Below, piece after piece: positions 32,100 through 44,018 of a DNA stretch of 64,000 nucleotides. The number at the start of each line of letters is the position of its first letter. Position 1 is the first letter of the stretch. The stretch comes from Pratylenchus scribneri (lineage: Eukaryota; Nematoda; Chromadorea; Rhabditida; Pratylenchidae). The stretch covers positions 124,001-188,000 of the forward strand of contig JAQSEB010000040.1 of NCBI GenBank assembly GCA_030063045.1. Direction: 5' to 3'. The position numbers and the translations under genes were made by a program. The notes under the pieces were generated by a model. The model saw only the letters and a program-made list of their open reading frames with translations. It was not told the origin of the DNA and did not search any database.

Positions 32100-35000
32100 T
32101 TCATTTATGATCCAAAAAAAATAATCTAGGTTATTCACTAATATAATAAGTCAAGGGAAGTTGCGATAAATTTTTTAAAAAATTGACTGATCGAATTATT
32201 TCTAAAATTTTTAACTTTATGAATATCATAAAAATTTTAATCTTTAAAATTTAATGAAAAAACCCATAAAAAATTTCGATAATTTAAATTATATATTTAC
32301 ATATTTCATTGAAGAATTTAAAAAAAGTAATGCTTTTTTGCGCTGCAAAATAAAAAATTTTATGTAAAAATTCAAATAAAATCTAAAGATCACGTTGATT
32401 TCATTTTTCGGTATATATAAATATAAATTATTTCAAGAATTGATAAAATTTTTTAAATCGATTTAAAACATTTTCATAATTTTTTATGAAACCCATAAAT
32501 TAATTTATGTAAAATTTAATTTATCCTTTTTCATTTTTGTTGAAAAATAATTTTAAAGCAACAAAAAAAGACCAGAAAAAATGCATAAAATTGAAAAATT
32601 TCATTCGAAATCAACCTCGTAGTTTCTTTGTAATTATTCAATGCTTTTTTACGTATTATTATATTGTCAGCTTAATTTATTATTTATTCATTAAGGAAAT
32701 GAAAATAATTTTCCAATATTTTGGAGAAAAAGGCAAAAAAAATGTAGCATGAAAATCCAATGTAGCCAATTTCATTTCATTTTGGACTAATAAATAAATT
32801 TTTTAAGGGGAAGTAATAAAAAAATTTCAAAATAGATTTAAAACATTTTGATTTTTTGAAACTCATAAAATAGTTCTTTAACTTTCAATTTTCCTTTTTA
32901 ATTTTTGCTGAAAATGATGCGCAGAGGAAACGACCGAAAAATATATTAAATTAAAATTGAAAAATTTATTCAAAACCAACCATTAAAATTTTTTGGTAAT
33001 TATTCATATCTTTTAAATATTTTTATTATTTTTTAGTTAATTTATTTAATATTATTTACCTATTTACAATGAAATTCAAATAAATTCTCTAACATTTTCA
33101 TGAAAAAAAAAGAAAAAATAAATTGAAAGGATCCAAATACACTATATAATTATTTTCATTTCATTTTGGGCTAATGACTAAAAAATTTTTTACGGAGAAG
33201 TAGTAAAAAATTTCAACATCAATTTAAGACATTTTCAATTAAACTCATAAAATAATTTTTTAAAATTTAATTTATCCTTTCTCAATTTTGTTGAAAAATT
33301 TACAAAATAACATGAAAAGTAAATCATACAAAAAATTAATTAAATTAAATAAGTGAAAAATCACATTCAAAATAAACCGTATAAAATTTTTACATTTCGA
33401 TGCTTTTTTCAAAATTTTTTTATGATTTTTTTCCGACAAATTTATTTAATATTATTTAGTCACGATGAAATGAAATTAATTTTTCAACTTTTTAGAGTAA
33501 AAAGCAAAAAAGAAATTAAAATATTTTATTTTTAATTACGTCACAAAATTCTATGCTAATCCCATTTCTTCTTTTCCATTTAAATATTTTCAATTATTGT
33601 CCCGTTGATCTTTCGCCGCACTTTCTCCCATTCCGTTTAATTTTGGGCAAAGTTCAAATGAAATTTTATCAAAAAATTTCCTCACCATTCAGATTTTTGT
33701 TTCAGAAATAACTGAATTTTTGATATAATGAAATTTCTTTTTTTTCGGATTAAATTAATAATAAAATTAGCCGATTTCCCAAATAAAAGTATAAATTTTT
33801 TTAACATTTTTTTTAAATACTGCCTTTAAAATTTATTTCATTTTATTATGATTTTACTTTAATTAAAATCAAATCTGAGAAAAATTATACTAAATTTTTT
33901 CAGAATAAAAAAAAGTTCAAATATTTGTTAAAAATTACCAAATTTAATATTTGGACTATTATTTTTTCCAATTTTTGAGGAGTTGAAAAATAATCCTGCC
34001 CATAGAGAATTAAGAGCATTTACGTTTTTATTATATTATGAATCCATAAAAATTCTTTAAATTAATTTTAATATTTTCTTGAAAATTTAAAATATGGATT
34101 GCTAAAAGAATAAAAAAACAAATAAAATAAAAAAAAAAACTTTAAAAAATTTCATTATTAAAATCCGACTGTTGCAATTTTTGCACTTCCAAAATTTTAT
34201 TTACTATTTTTTTATTTCTTCAGAGTTCAGAGAGAAACTTTTTTAATTTTTTTAACTTAAAAAAGAACAAGCACAAAATGTTTTTTTTCTTTAAAAATGA
34301 AAAATCTAATCCATAAAAAATTTCTATAAATTGAATTATATATTCACAGATTGAAAAATTCAAAAAAATAATGCCTTTTTCATCTACAAAATAAAAAAAT
34401 TTTAATTAAAAATTCAAAATAAACTTTGATATCCAAAGTAATCAATTCATTTCGGTAAAATTGGTTCTGAGCTCCCAGACTCAAAATCAATCAAATGATA
34501 TACCAATCGACGCGTCTTGACGAGCTGTGTCCAAAAATACAAGATAAAAATGCATTAAATTATAAAAATAAAAAAAACCATTCAAAGCCAACCATGCAAA
34601 ATTTATTGGTGATTATTCGATTTTTTTCCTTATTTATTTTTTCAATCTATTTAAATATTATTTATTCATTAATAAAATGAAAATAATTTTCCAAAATTTT
34701 GGAGAAAAAAAGTAAAAATAAATTGAAAGCATCCAAATCCAAAGTAACTATTTTCATTTCATTTTGGACTAATAAATAAATTTTTAAAAGGAAGTTATAA
34801 AAAAATTTCATTTTTTGAAACTCAGAAAATAATTCTTTAACATTTAATTTATCTTTTTTATTTTTGTTGAAAGAGTTTAAAAATGATACGCAAAGCAAAA
34901 GACAGAAAAAATTTATTAATTAAAATTGAAAAATTTATGTAACACTTTATAAAAGTTTTTGGTGATTATTCGATGCATTTTTTTATAAAGCTATTTTTAA

Positions 35001-35230
35001 CAATTTTTTCCATTCCCCAATTTTTTGGCATAAAAGTAAATAAATCAAAAAAATTTTTTTGATTTTTAATTACGTCAAAAAATTCTATGCTAATCTTTTT
35101 TCTCCCTTTCCGTTTAAATATTTTTTCATTATTTTCTCGTTCAACTTTCGCCGCACTTTCTCCCATTCCGTTTAATTTTTGGGCAAAGTTCAAATTATTT
35201 TATCAATTCTCATCAATTCAATTCAGACAG
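32100..35230. repeat. degenerate segmental repeats, family I
   Basis: Sequence blocks recur at kilobase spacing: CATTTCATTTTGG-CTAATAA near 32772, 33156 and 34757, and TTTCGCCGCACTTTCTCCCA near 33610 and 35148. Extreme AT content. No coding signal; short frames here are chance. Confidence 0.55.
34488..34530. repeat. fragment related to the element in MATH-BTB intron 8
   Basis: ATACCAATCGACGCGTCTTG followed by ACGAG resembles ATACCAATCGATGCGTCTCG at about 49136 and its inverted partner near 49010, suggesting a relic of the same element family. Confidence 0.45.
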
Positions 35231-36979
35231 AGCCCAATTTTAAAAGAGTGAAATATCTTTTTTCCAGATTAAATTGATACCAAAAATTGTCTATCTTCAA
35301 TTAAAAGGACAAATTTAATGCCTTGAAAATTTAATTCATTTAAATAAAAATTTTTAATTTTAGATTTTACTTTAATTTATTTATATAAAATCCTAGAACA
35401 ATTATTGCGAATTTACTATGAACAAAATAAGTGCATACATTTATTTTTTTATTATTTGAACAAACTTATTTAGCAATCCCATATTCAAATAAATCGCTTT
35501 TCCAAGGATGCTCTTATTAAAATTAGTGCATCTTATTTTTGACCATCTATTCAGCATTGGCATAGTCCAACATAATTAGCTATAGAATGAAAAAATTAAA
35601 CCATTTAAAAATCAATGGCTAAATTGAAAATCGAAATGTATATTTAACCAAAATCGACCAATTAATTCCACATACCTTTAATAATAAAAAACAATTTTTT
35701 TCTGAAATGTTGACTGCCATATATAAAAATAAATTTGTGCTCCCCTTCTCAACACATTCCTATTACCATTTATTGTTTACCATCCAAAACAAAAAAAGAG
35801 GGGGGGGGGGGGGGGGGAATGTCGGTTTCCTTTTCAATTCTCGACAACAAGGGGAGAATGGCTTCCTTTTCCTTTGGCCATTCACAACTATTGTGTGTTG
35901 TACGTGGCCAAAAGAGATTGTTTATTATTTTTGGCCATTGCCGCATTCACCCCCCCCCCCCCCCCCCCCACTTTTCCCAGACAATTCCTATCGCTTTTTT
36001 TCCTTTTATCATTTATCTCCCTCCCCCATTTATAAAAAACATTTTTCTTTTACCTCTTCTCCCTTTTGTTTTTTCACAATCATAAATTATTAAAAATTTA
36101 TTTTAATTGTGGAATCCATTCCAAGTCGTTTTCAGTTAGAGAAAATTGATACAATTTAAAATCGAAATTTGGAATTTTTGCTCTTTAAATCGGAAAAAGA
36201 TAGAAAAAACCGAAAATCGACATTTTCAAAAACCGAAACCGGATTTCACTCGTTCCAAAAATCGAATTTGGCCTACACTACTGATTAGCCATTGGATTCT
36301 CCCTTATTTTCTTCCGATCAAAAATAAAAGCGATTTTGATTATTTAGTGTCCGAATTAGTCATCGATTTGAGTTTTAAACTATTAAAGCTACAATTGCCA
36401 CTGAAAGATTTAATCTTTATTCTAATGATAAAAGCAGCAGATTCCATTCACAAAAGACCACACAAATATTCGGCAAAAAAAAATTTAAATAACAATTTCG
36501 ATTCGCTTAATGAATTAATTTCTTTCAAATATTTTCCCATTTTTAATTAATTCCTTTCTTCTCATTTTCAACAAAATTCAACTTCCCTTTCCCTGACACC
36601 TTCCATCCATTATTTTCCCACATATTTAATGGATGAGAAAAAATGCGTTTTTTATAAAAAGAAAAGGCAAATGGGGAAAACATCCCTGCGAACGCGAATG
36701 GTTGTGTTTATTTTTGTTGTTTTGCCTTGACATCCAACCCAGCCACCAGTCCTTTTTAATATTCCATTCCCAGACTCCGTCTCGCTGGGGGCCAAATAGT
36801 CCGCCAGATGTCCAGACACATTTTCAACCTTTTAAAATACCCTTTCTTGAATGCGTAATGCTGCCAGTCAGCTGAATGATTGTTTACACATTTTACCCAA
36901 CAATTTCTTTACATTAAAAAGGGCATTTTTACCGTTTTAATTCCAAAATAATTTTGAGTTCCTTTTTTCTCACCAATTT
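35231..36979. other. intergenic with poly-G/poly-C runs and a GC-richer patch
   Basis: G-run 35800-35817 and C-run 35950-35969. A CCGAAA-family fragment lies at about 36135-36290. Around 36630-36860 GC content rises locally (a CCAGACTCCGTCTCGCTGGG stretch), but no family is recognised and no splice-linked exon is seen. Confidence 0.45.
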
Positions 36980-39900
36980 TTAGACATTTAAAAATGTGAA
37001 AAGCACAAAAGGAAAATTTGATTCATTACCTGCCAGTTTAAAAAAAGAAAATATCAACAAAAATTGAATTTTTAAATATTTGATGGCCAAAAATATTCCA
37101 AAAGCATTTTAAATGAATGTCAAAATAAATAAAATTTTCAAACTTATAAAATTTTACACCACTATTTAATTTAAAAATTGACCAAATTCCCGTGATTAAA
37201 AAATATGAGGAAGTAACACAATGACAAAAAATTTATAAAAAAATTAAAAACACAAAATTAATTATTTCAAATTTTTGTAATTTTTTTTGCCAATGTTTTT
37301 ACCATTTTCAGTCCATTTTTAATCAAATATGCTCAAATCCCATTATGAACAATCATTCATTATTAAATTTACACAATTTATCTGCCAAATGCGCCCCAAA
37401 GTTCAAATGCGAAGTTTTAAACAAAGTTTTTTTTTCCCATTTTAATATCCTCCTCATTTTTTATGTCATACAATTACCCCAAAAAGCCAAAACAATCCTG
37501 CTGTGCTGATGACCACCCAAATTTAATTTTCTTGCCGATGTTTTTACCATTTTTTAAATTTATTTTTAGCCAATTATGCTCAAATCCCACATTAAATTAT
37601 TCCCATGATTAAATTGACCCAATTTATCTGCCAAAAATGCGATGTGTCATTTCCCCAAAGCCAAAATGCGCATTTTCACAAAAAGTTTACTTCATTCCCC
37701 TTTTATTTTGTTCCCCATTTTTTGCGTCATACATTGACCCCAAAAGCAAAAGCCATCCTTCGCTGACGACCATATTTATCCCTTTCCCTGACCATTTTCC
37801 ACATTCCAAAGTCCAAAATCAAAGTACATAAGGGAAGGGAGGCAAATCCCAAATGGAAATTTGTGTGAATCACCAAACATAGAGGCATACATAAACAATT
37901 AGCCATTTTGAAAAAACATCCAATTCTGATTTAAGATTTAACACAAACATAAAAAAAACGTCTCCAAACTTAATATTCTTTGCCATTAAAGTGTTTGGAT
38001 TTTTGAGGACTTTATATGTCCTCTGGGATCTTCGAATTTTCTCACTTTTCAGTTTTCTCAACATGAACATTTAAAAAATATTAAAAGTACAATAGAAAAA
38101 ATTGAGTCATTTCCTGCCAGCTGGAAAAAGCAAATTACAAGAATTACTGACGACAAATTTACGAACATTTATTTTTAAAATATTTTATTGACTAAAAAAG
38201 GTTTCCATAATAAAATAAAAAAAATTTTTCAAACACATAAAATTTTCCATCACCATTTAATCTAAAAATTGACTAAATTCTTACAATAATAAAAATAACG
38301 GATCGCATTCAATGCCCCCATAATTTAAATTTAAAAAAAATAAAAAACTAAACTAAAATAAAACAATTTCAGCCTATGGCGCTTAGGTATCGCCAATTAA
38401 ATCGGAGCTTTAAAAAATATCCCTATTAAAAGATTGGATTTTCGAGGGACCTTCTCTTCATTAGCATAAACAAAAATTTTCCCATAAAATCATCACAATC
38501 CCAACAATGTTCCTTTGATGATCTCGAGAATCCACAGAATTTCCACGATGGAATTTAAGAATCTAATTTTTTTCCTTTTAAATCCTTCAGAAAATCCCCG
38601 TCTCATTTTCACATGGTTCCAATTATTCTTCACATCAAATCCCCAGAATTCAGATTTCATGGAACGAAAATTTCATCAAATAAATCGGAAAAAAGATTTT
38701 AAATAATATTGAAATAATCTGGAAAATATCTTCTAATCTCAATAATGTTTTCCAAATTTTAACAAATAATTTTACCTATTTTTATTTATCAAAAATTTAT
38801 CCGATTATTGAGTGAAAACAAAGGAAAGTGCCCGATTATTTTTGTTATAATAGGAAGCATTTTTAAGAAAAATTGTTTCTATTTTTCAATAAAGAACTGA
38901 AAAAATTTATGAGTTTAAAATTTTTTAAATAAATTTTTGGTGGATTTTTGCCATTTTATTAATCAATTTGTTTAATTGTTACCATATCATTTTAGTTTAA
39001 GATTTAAATGATTTCTAAAATATTTTCTCATTATTTTATATTTTTAAAGAAATTCATTTTTTAAATTTAATTTCCACCTTCCTTTTAAATCTGACAAAAA
39101 TTGTGTACAATTAAATTGCGGGGGCAATAGAGGCGGATGGAAAATGTTTGTCTAATGTGAGACCAAAGCAATTATTATATTTTTATTCCTTTTTTCTAAA
39201 CAATTTTTGGGCGGCATTTAAAAATGTGAAAATGACAATAGAAAAAATTAACACATTTCCGGCAAGTTCGAAAAAAAAATTATCAACAAAAATTGATAAC
39301 AAATTTATGGACATTTATTTTTTATATATTTTTGTTGACCAAAAATATTCCAAATGAATTTTAGATGAACGTCAAAAAAATAATAATTTTTTCAAACTCA
39401 TAAAATTTTCTATCAATATTTATTCTAAAAATTGATCAAATTCTCATAATTATAAAAATATGAAATTAAGCGACACAAAATTTATAAAAATAAATTTAAA
39501 AATAATTAAAATAATAAAACAATTTTATATTCAATTGTCGCAATTGGCTGCTTACTCAAATTAAGATAATAATATTATTTTTAAAAAATTATTAATTTAT
39601 TGCCAGTAACAATTTTTCTCATCAATTCAAAATTTAATATAGTTAAAAGAGGAATCAAATTTTTTTAATTTTAAAAATAAATTATTTTAATATTATCGGG
39701 GAATTTTTTTCTTTTTATAATTATTATAGAATTTCGTTTAATTAACAACATAGCGTTTCAATTTACAACATGTATTAAAAGGTGTGTCTATTAAAACTCA
39801 AATCTCGAAATAATTTATGGGCTGCAAATTTTTATTAAATATTTCATTAAAATATTTAAAAATATTTTTTTAAATTTTATCTTCGCATCCTATACCAAAT

Positions 39901-42720
39901 CAATTATTTAAATTAAAAAGTTTAGAAACATAAAAATTAAAAAAAAAATTAAAAATATTTAAAACTCATAAGTTTTTTCACATCCACTTGTCTAAAGTAA
40001 AGTCAATTTTTAATATTAATAATAAAAACCCCATCTGACTGAGTACAATCAAACATTAAAATATAAATAAAAAAATTTTTCAAAATTAAAAAAATGAATT
40101 TATTTTAATTATTCACCATTTGCCCCATTCCAATTTTAGCTAAGTTAACCGCACACATTCCGTTCCCAAGTCCCAATCCCAACTTCCCTAATCATAATAT
40201 TAAAAAATTTTAAACTCATAAATTTTTCCAATCACGCTGGTCTAAAATAAGTCACTTCGAACTAATAATAAAAAATCTATTCAATAAATATATTCCAAAA
40301 TATAAATAAAAAATTTCCAAAATTAAAAAAGAAATTTATTTTAATTATACACAATTTATCTTATTCCACTTTTAGCCAAGTAAACCACACATAAACACAA
40401 CCGCACCACACCAGGGATTCGATCGGAGCCCAAAAAAATCCGATATCCGATATGATATGAAAAAAAAATCAAAAATTTTTTTTGTTAATGTAAAATTTTG
40501 GATACAAAAAATTTTTCAAATTTTTTAATTCTTGTTAGAATTTAATAAAAGCTAAAATTTCTAGTAAATTTTGTAAATTGTTTTCCTAGAAATTCTATTT
40601 AAGTCCAGTGATATCGATAGAAAAAAACGATATAATATCGGATTTTAGCCATTTTATTAATCATTTTAATTGTTACCGTGTCATTTTAGTTTAAGATTTA
40701 AGTGGATACTACGTAAAATATTTTTTTCATTATTTTATATTTTTAAATTTTTCATTGTTATATTTATAAAAAGATGCTTTTTTATAATTCCACTTCCTCC
40801 TTCCTTTTAAATCTGAGAGAACAATTGTGTACAGCAGTTAAATTGCAGGGGCAAAATGGGTGGAGAAAATATTTTTCTACGACCAAAGCAATTATTATTT
40901 TTATTCCCTTTTTCTCGACTATTTTTGGACTTTTAAGTAAAATAGAAAAAGTCATTTTTCCATTTTCTGCCAGTTGAAAAAAAATTATCAACAAAAATTT
41001 AAGATAAATTTGTTAACATTTTTTTTTCTAAAAAGTTTTTATGAGCAGAAAATGTTTCAAATGAAAATGAATAAAAATGAAATTTTTTCTAACTCATAAA
41101 ATTTTTCACCACATTTAAGACAAATTTGTGAATTTATTTTCTAAAAAGTATTTTTATTACAAAAAATATTTCAAATATAACTCTATAAAAAATTTTCAAA
41201 CTCATAAAATTTTTTACCGCATTTAATTTTATAATAGGCCAAATTCTTGCATTAATTAATAATATCAATCGACTATGGCTCCAAATTAAATTTGTAAAAA
41301 TTAAAATTAATAATAAAAAGATATTTTCTTTTAAATATTGCGGTTGACCCTTCATTTAAATAAAAATAAATTTATTTCTTATTGAGTGAATTGAATAAGA
41401 AAGAAACTAAATTTGGCTCCAACAGCAGCAAGGGCTCCGGATTCCAATTATTCTTCACATCCAATCCCCAGAGTCAAGATTTTATAACACCAAAATTTTA
41501 CCAAACAAAACGAAAAAAGAATGTAAATAATATTGAATAATTGAAAAAAATATCTTCTAATCACAATCACATTGTTCAAATTTTAACAAAATAATGTTAT
41601 CCATTTTTATTTATCAACAATTTAATCCGATATGAGTGCAAATGTGCACTAGCATGCTGAAAACCACAAAGGAAATTGCTCCATTATTTTTGGTATAATA
41701 GGAAGCATTTTTTTATAATGAAAATCATTTTATAAAAAAGCATAAATTAATATTTTTTATTAATAATTTAAAAAATTGTCGTTATTTTTCAATAAAGCAG
41801 AACTGGAAAAATATATGAGTTTGAAATTTTTAAAGTTTCTTATCAATTTTTTGTGGACTTTAGCCATTTTATTAAATATTTTTGTTTAATTAAAACAATT
41901 TTTCAGACTCTTAAAATTTTTTCCCACCACTTAATCTAAAAATTGACCAATTATCGCTTTAAATAAAGAATATGATGATACAATGAACAGAGCTCCAAAT
42001 TAAATTTGTAAAAAAATTAAAAAACGAAATTAAAATAATAAAACAATGTGGCAACTGGCAGTTCATTAAAATAAAAATAATAATATTATTTAAGTAAAAA
42101 GAAATTTAGCCAATTAAATTATGAATCTAAATAATGGCTGGAGAAAATATTTATCTCCGACCAAAGCAATTATATTTTTTATTCGTTTTTTCTCAAAATT
42201 TTTGGACATTTAAAATACAATAGAAAAAATTAAATCATTTCCGGCCAGTTCGAAGAATCAACAAAATTTGACGAAAAATTTATGAACATTTATTTTCTAA
42301 ATACTATTCCTCCCTTAATTAACATCCAATCTTAATTCCACTCAATTACCAACCATTTTTCAATTATTATAGAAGAAAAGTGAAGGATTTTTCCATCCAT
42401 TTTGTCGCGAACATTCCATACATTTCCATAAATATTTACCAAGATTTTTGCCGCAATTAAATTTCAAACTCATAAATTTTTTGACTTCCATTTGTCTAAA
42501 ATAAAGTCAATTTTTAGAATAAATAATAAAAAGCTAATTGTAAATTAATCCAAAATAAATAAAAAAATTTCTAGAATTAAAAATAAAATAAATTTATTTT
42601 AATTATTCACCATTTGTGCCCCATTCCACTTTTAGCCGAGTATCCACAGCGCAGCAGACCGCACGCATTCCGTTCCCAACATCCCTTCCTCTTTTTCAAT
42701 AGGAAGCAATTTCCCATTCA
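36980..42720. repeat. degenerate segmental repeats, family II
   Basis: A block of about 250 bp (elements like CATTTAAAAATGTGAAAA, TTTCCTGCCAG, and CTCATAAAATTTT followed by AAAAATTGACCAAATTC) recurs near 36985, 38065, 39215, 40925, 41890 and 42205. A second marker, TATAATAGGAAGCATTTTT, recurs near 38848 and 41693, and CGCA(C/T)GCATTCCGTTCCCAA near 40150 and 42660. This is an old tandem amplification on a 1-3 kb scale. No coding exon is recognised. Confidence 0.55.
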
Positions 42721-43930
42721 CTTTTTTCGCGAACATTCCTTCCATTTCCATATGTATTTAGCATGGCTTTTAACACAATTAAATTGGAACTAAATTTTAT
42801 TTATATCTTTTTCTAAAATTTACAATTCCTAAAAATAAATTTCACGCGATAAGCGCGCAGAATTTTTGGCTTCCAACACCAAAAAGGAACGCAAAAGCGG
42901 ATTTAAATGGGATTTTGGCCTCGCGTGAGAAAAAAAAATGTGTTATCCAAATATGGATTCAATTCCATTTAAGGAAAATTCATGGGAATAGATTTATATT
43001 TATGATTTTTGCCATTTAAAAGACTACAATTTTAGTAAAATAATCGCACACGGAAATTAATTCCTTAAAATATAAATATAGTAGCCCAGCCAAAATTTTC
43101 TTAAAATTTTTTCTCTATTTTTTTATAATTTTATGTAAATTTACAAATTTTTTGACCCAAATTCTTTGACTCATCAGTTTTCTCCCTTAATTCCATACAG
43201 AAAAATTCTATATTAAAATGCAAATTTTGCATCATATTTCAGTTCATTTAACCTCCGAAATAATTCAAAACCCAATTCGTCATCATTTTCGTCCTTTTGA
43301 TCCATTTAAGCGCATCAAAAACCGCACGGGGAATAAATATAAAACCTTTTCCCATAGCAAAATAATAATCTAATCCTCCCGCCCATTTTGTTATGAATGA
43401 ATAAGTCGCCATTTTTGCGCCATTTGCACGGAAAAAAAATCAGTTCTACAGTCAACACCATAAACAAAGCGTCAAACTTCGAATCGCGATCCTTTTTCCA
43501 TATTATTTAGAGTACGCACTTTGTCATGGAAAAGATTTCATATTTATTCGGACGAAATTTTTTACCATTATTATTAAATAACCCTCAGTTTAAATGAATG
43601 GGAATCCACCAAAATAATTCATTTTAATCAGATTAATTTTTCTTAAATATATTTCTTATTGAACTCTTATCTCAAATGACGCAGAATTTTTCTTCTTTAT
43701 CTTAAAATTTTTTAATGAATTTTTATATAGATTTTTTAAATTATTGTTCAAAAAAATGATGGATATGTTTTTAAGTTTAACTTATTTTGATTCCTTATAA
43801 ATATAATTTTTTTAAATATAATTTATGAGTTACATTTTCATTTCATTTTTTTTATTCAAATTAATTTTTTTCGCTGTCTAAAATTAGCACAATAAATAAT
43901 TTTCAATTTTTATTTTTTCCTTTATTTTAC
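42721..43930. other. upstream region of the MATH-BTB gene
   Basis: No coding exon. GC rises locally at about 42840-42930 and 43380-43530, which may mark a promoter or a non-coding first exon, but no definite element is visible. Confidence 0.35.
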
Positions 43931-43932
43931 AG
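43919..43932 (+). promoter_or_regulatory. 3' splice acceptor upstream of the MATH-BTB start
   Basis: CTTTATTTTACAG ends at 43932, 86 bases before the ATG at 44019. It could join a non-coding first exon or receive a spliced leader. Confidence 0.4.
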
Positions 43933-44018
43933 ATTAAATGTAAAAATTTCAATTCCTAGTTCATAAATAATAAACCAAAAATTGCTTCATTCATTGCTTT
44001 AACAAAACAACAAACCAA

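Noticed and set aside
35707..36093. Overlapping 116- and 128-codon frames with Gly and Pro runs
   Set aside because: Created by the poly-G and poly-C tracts; two frames open equally, with no homology.
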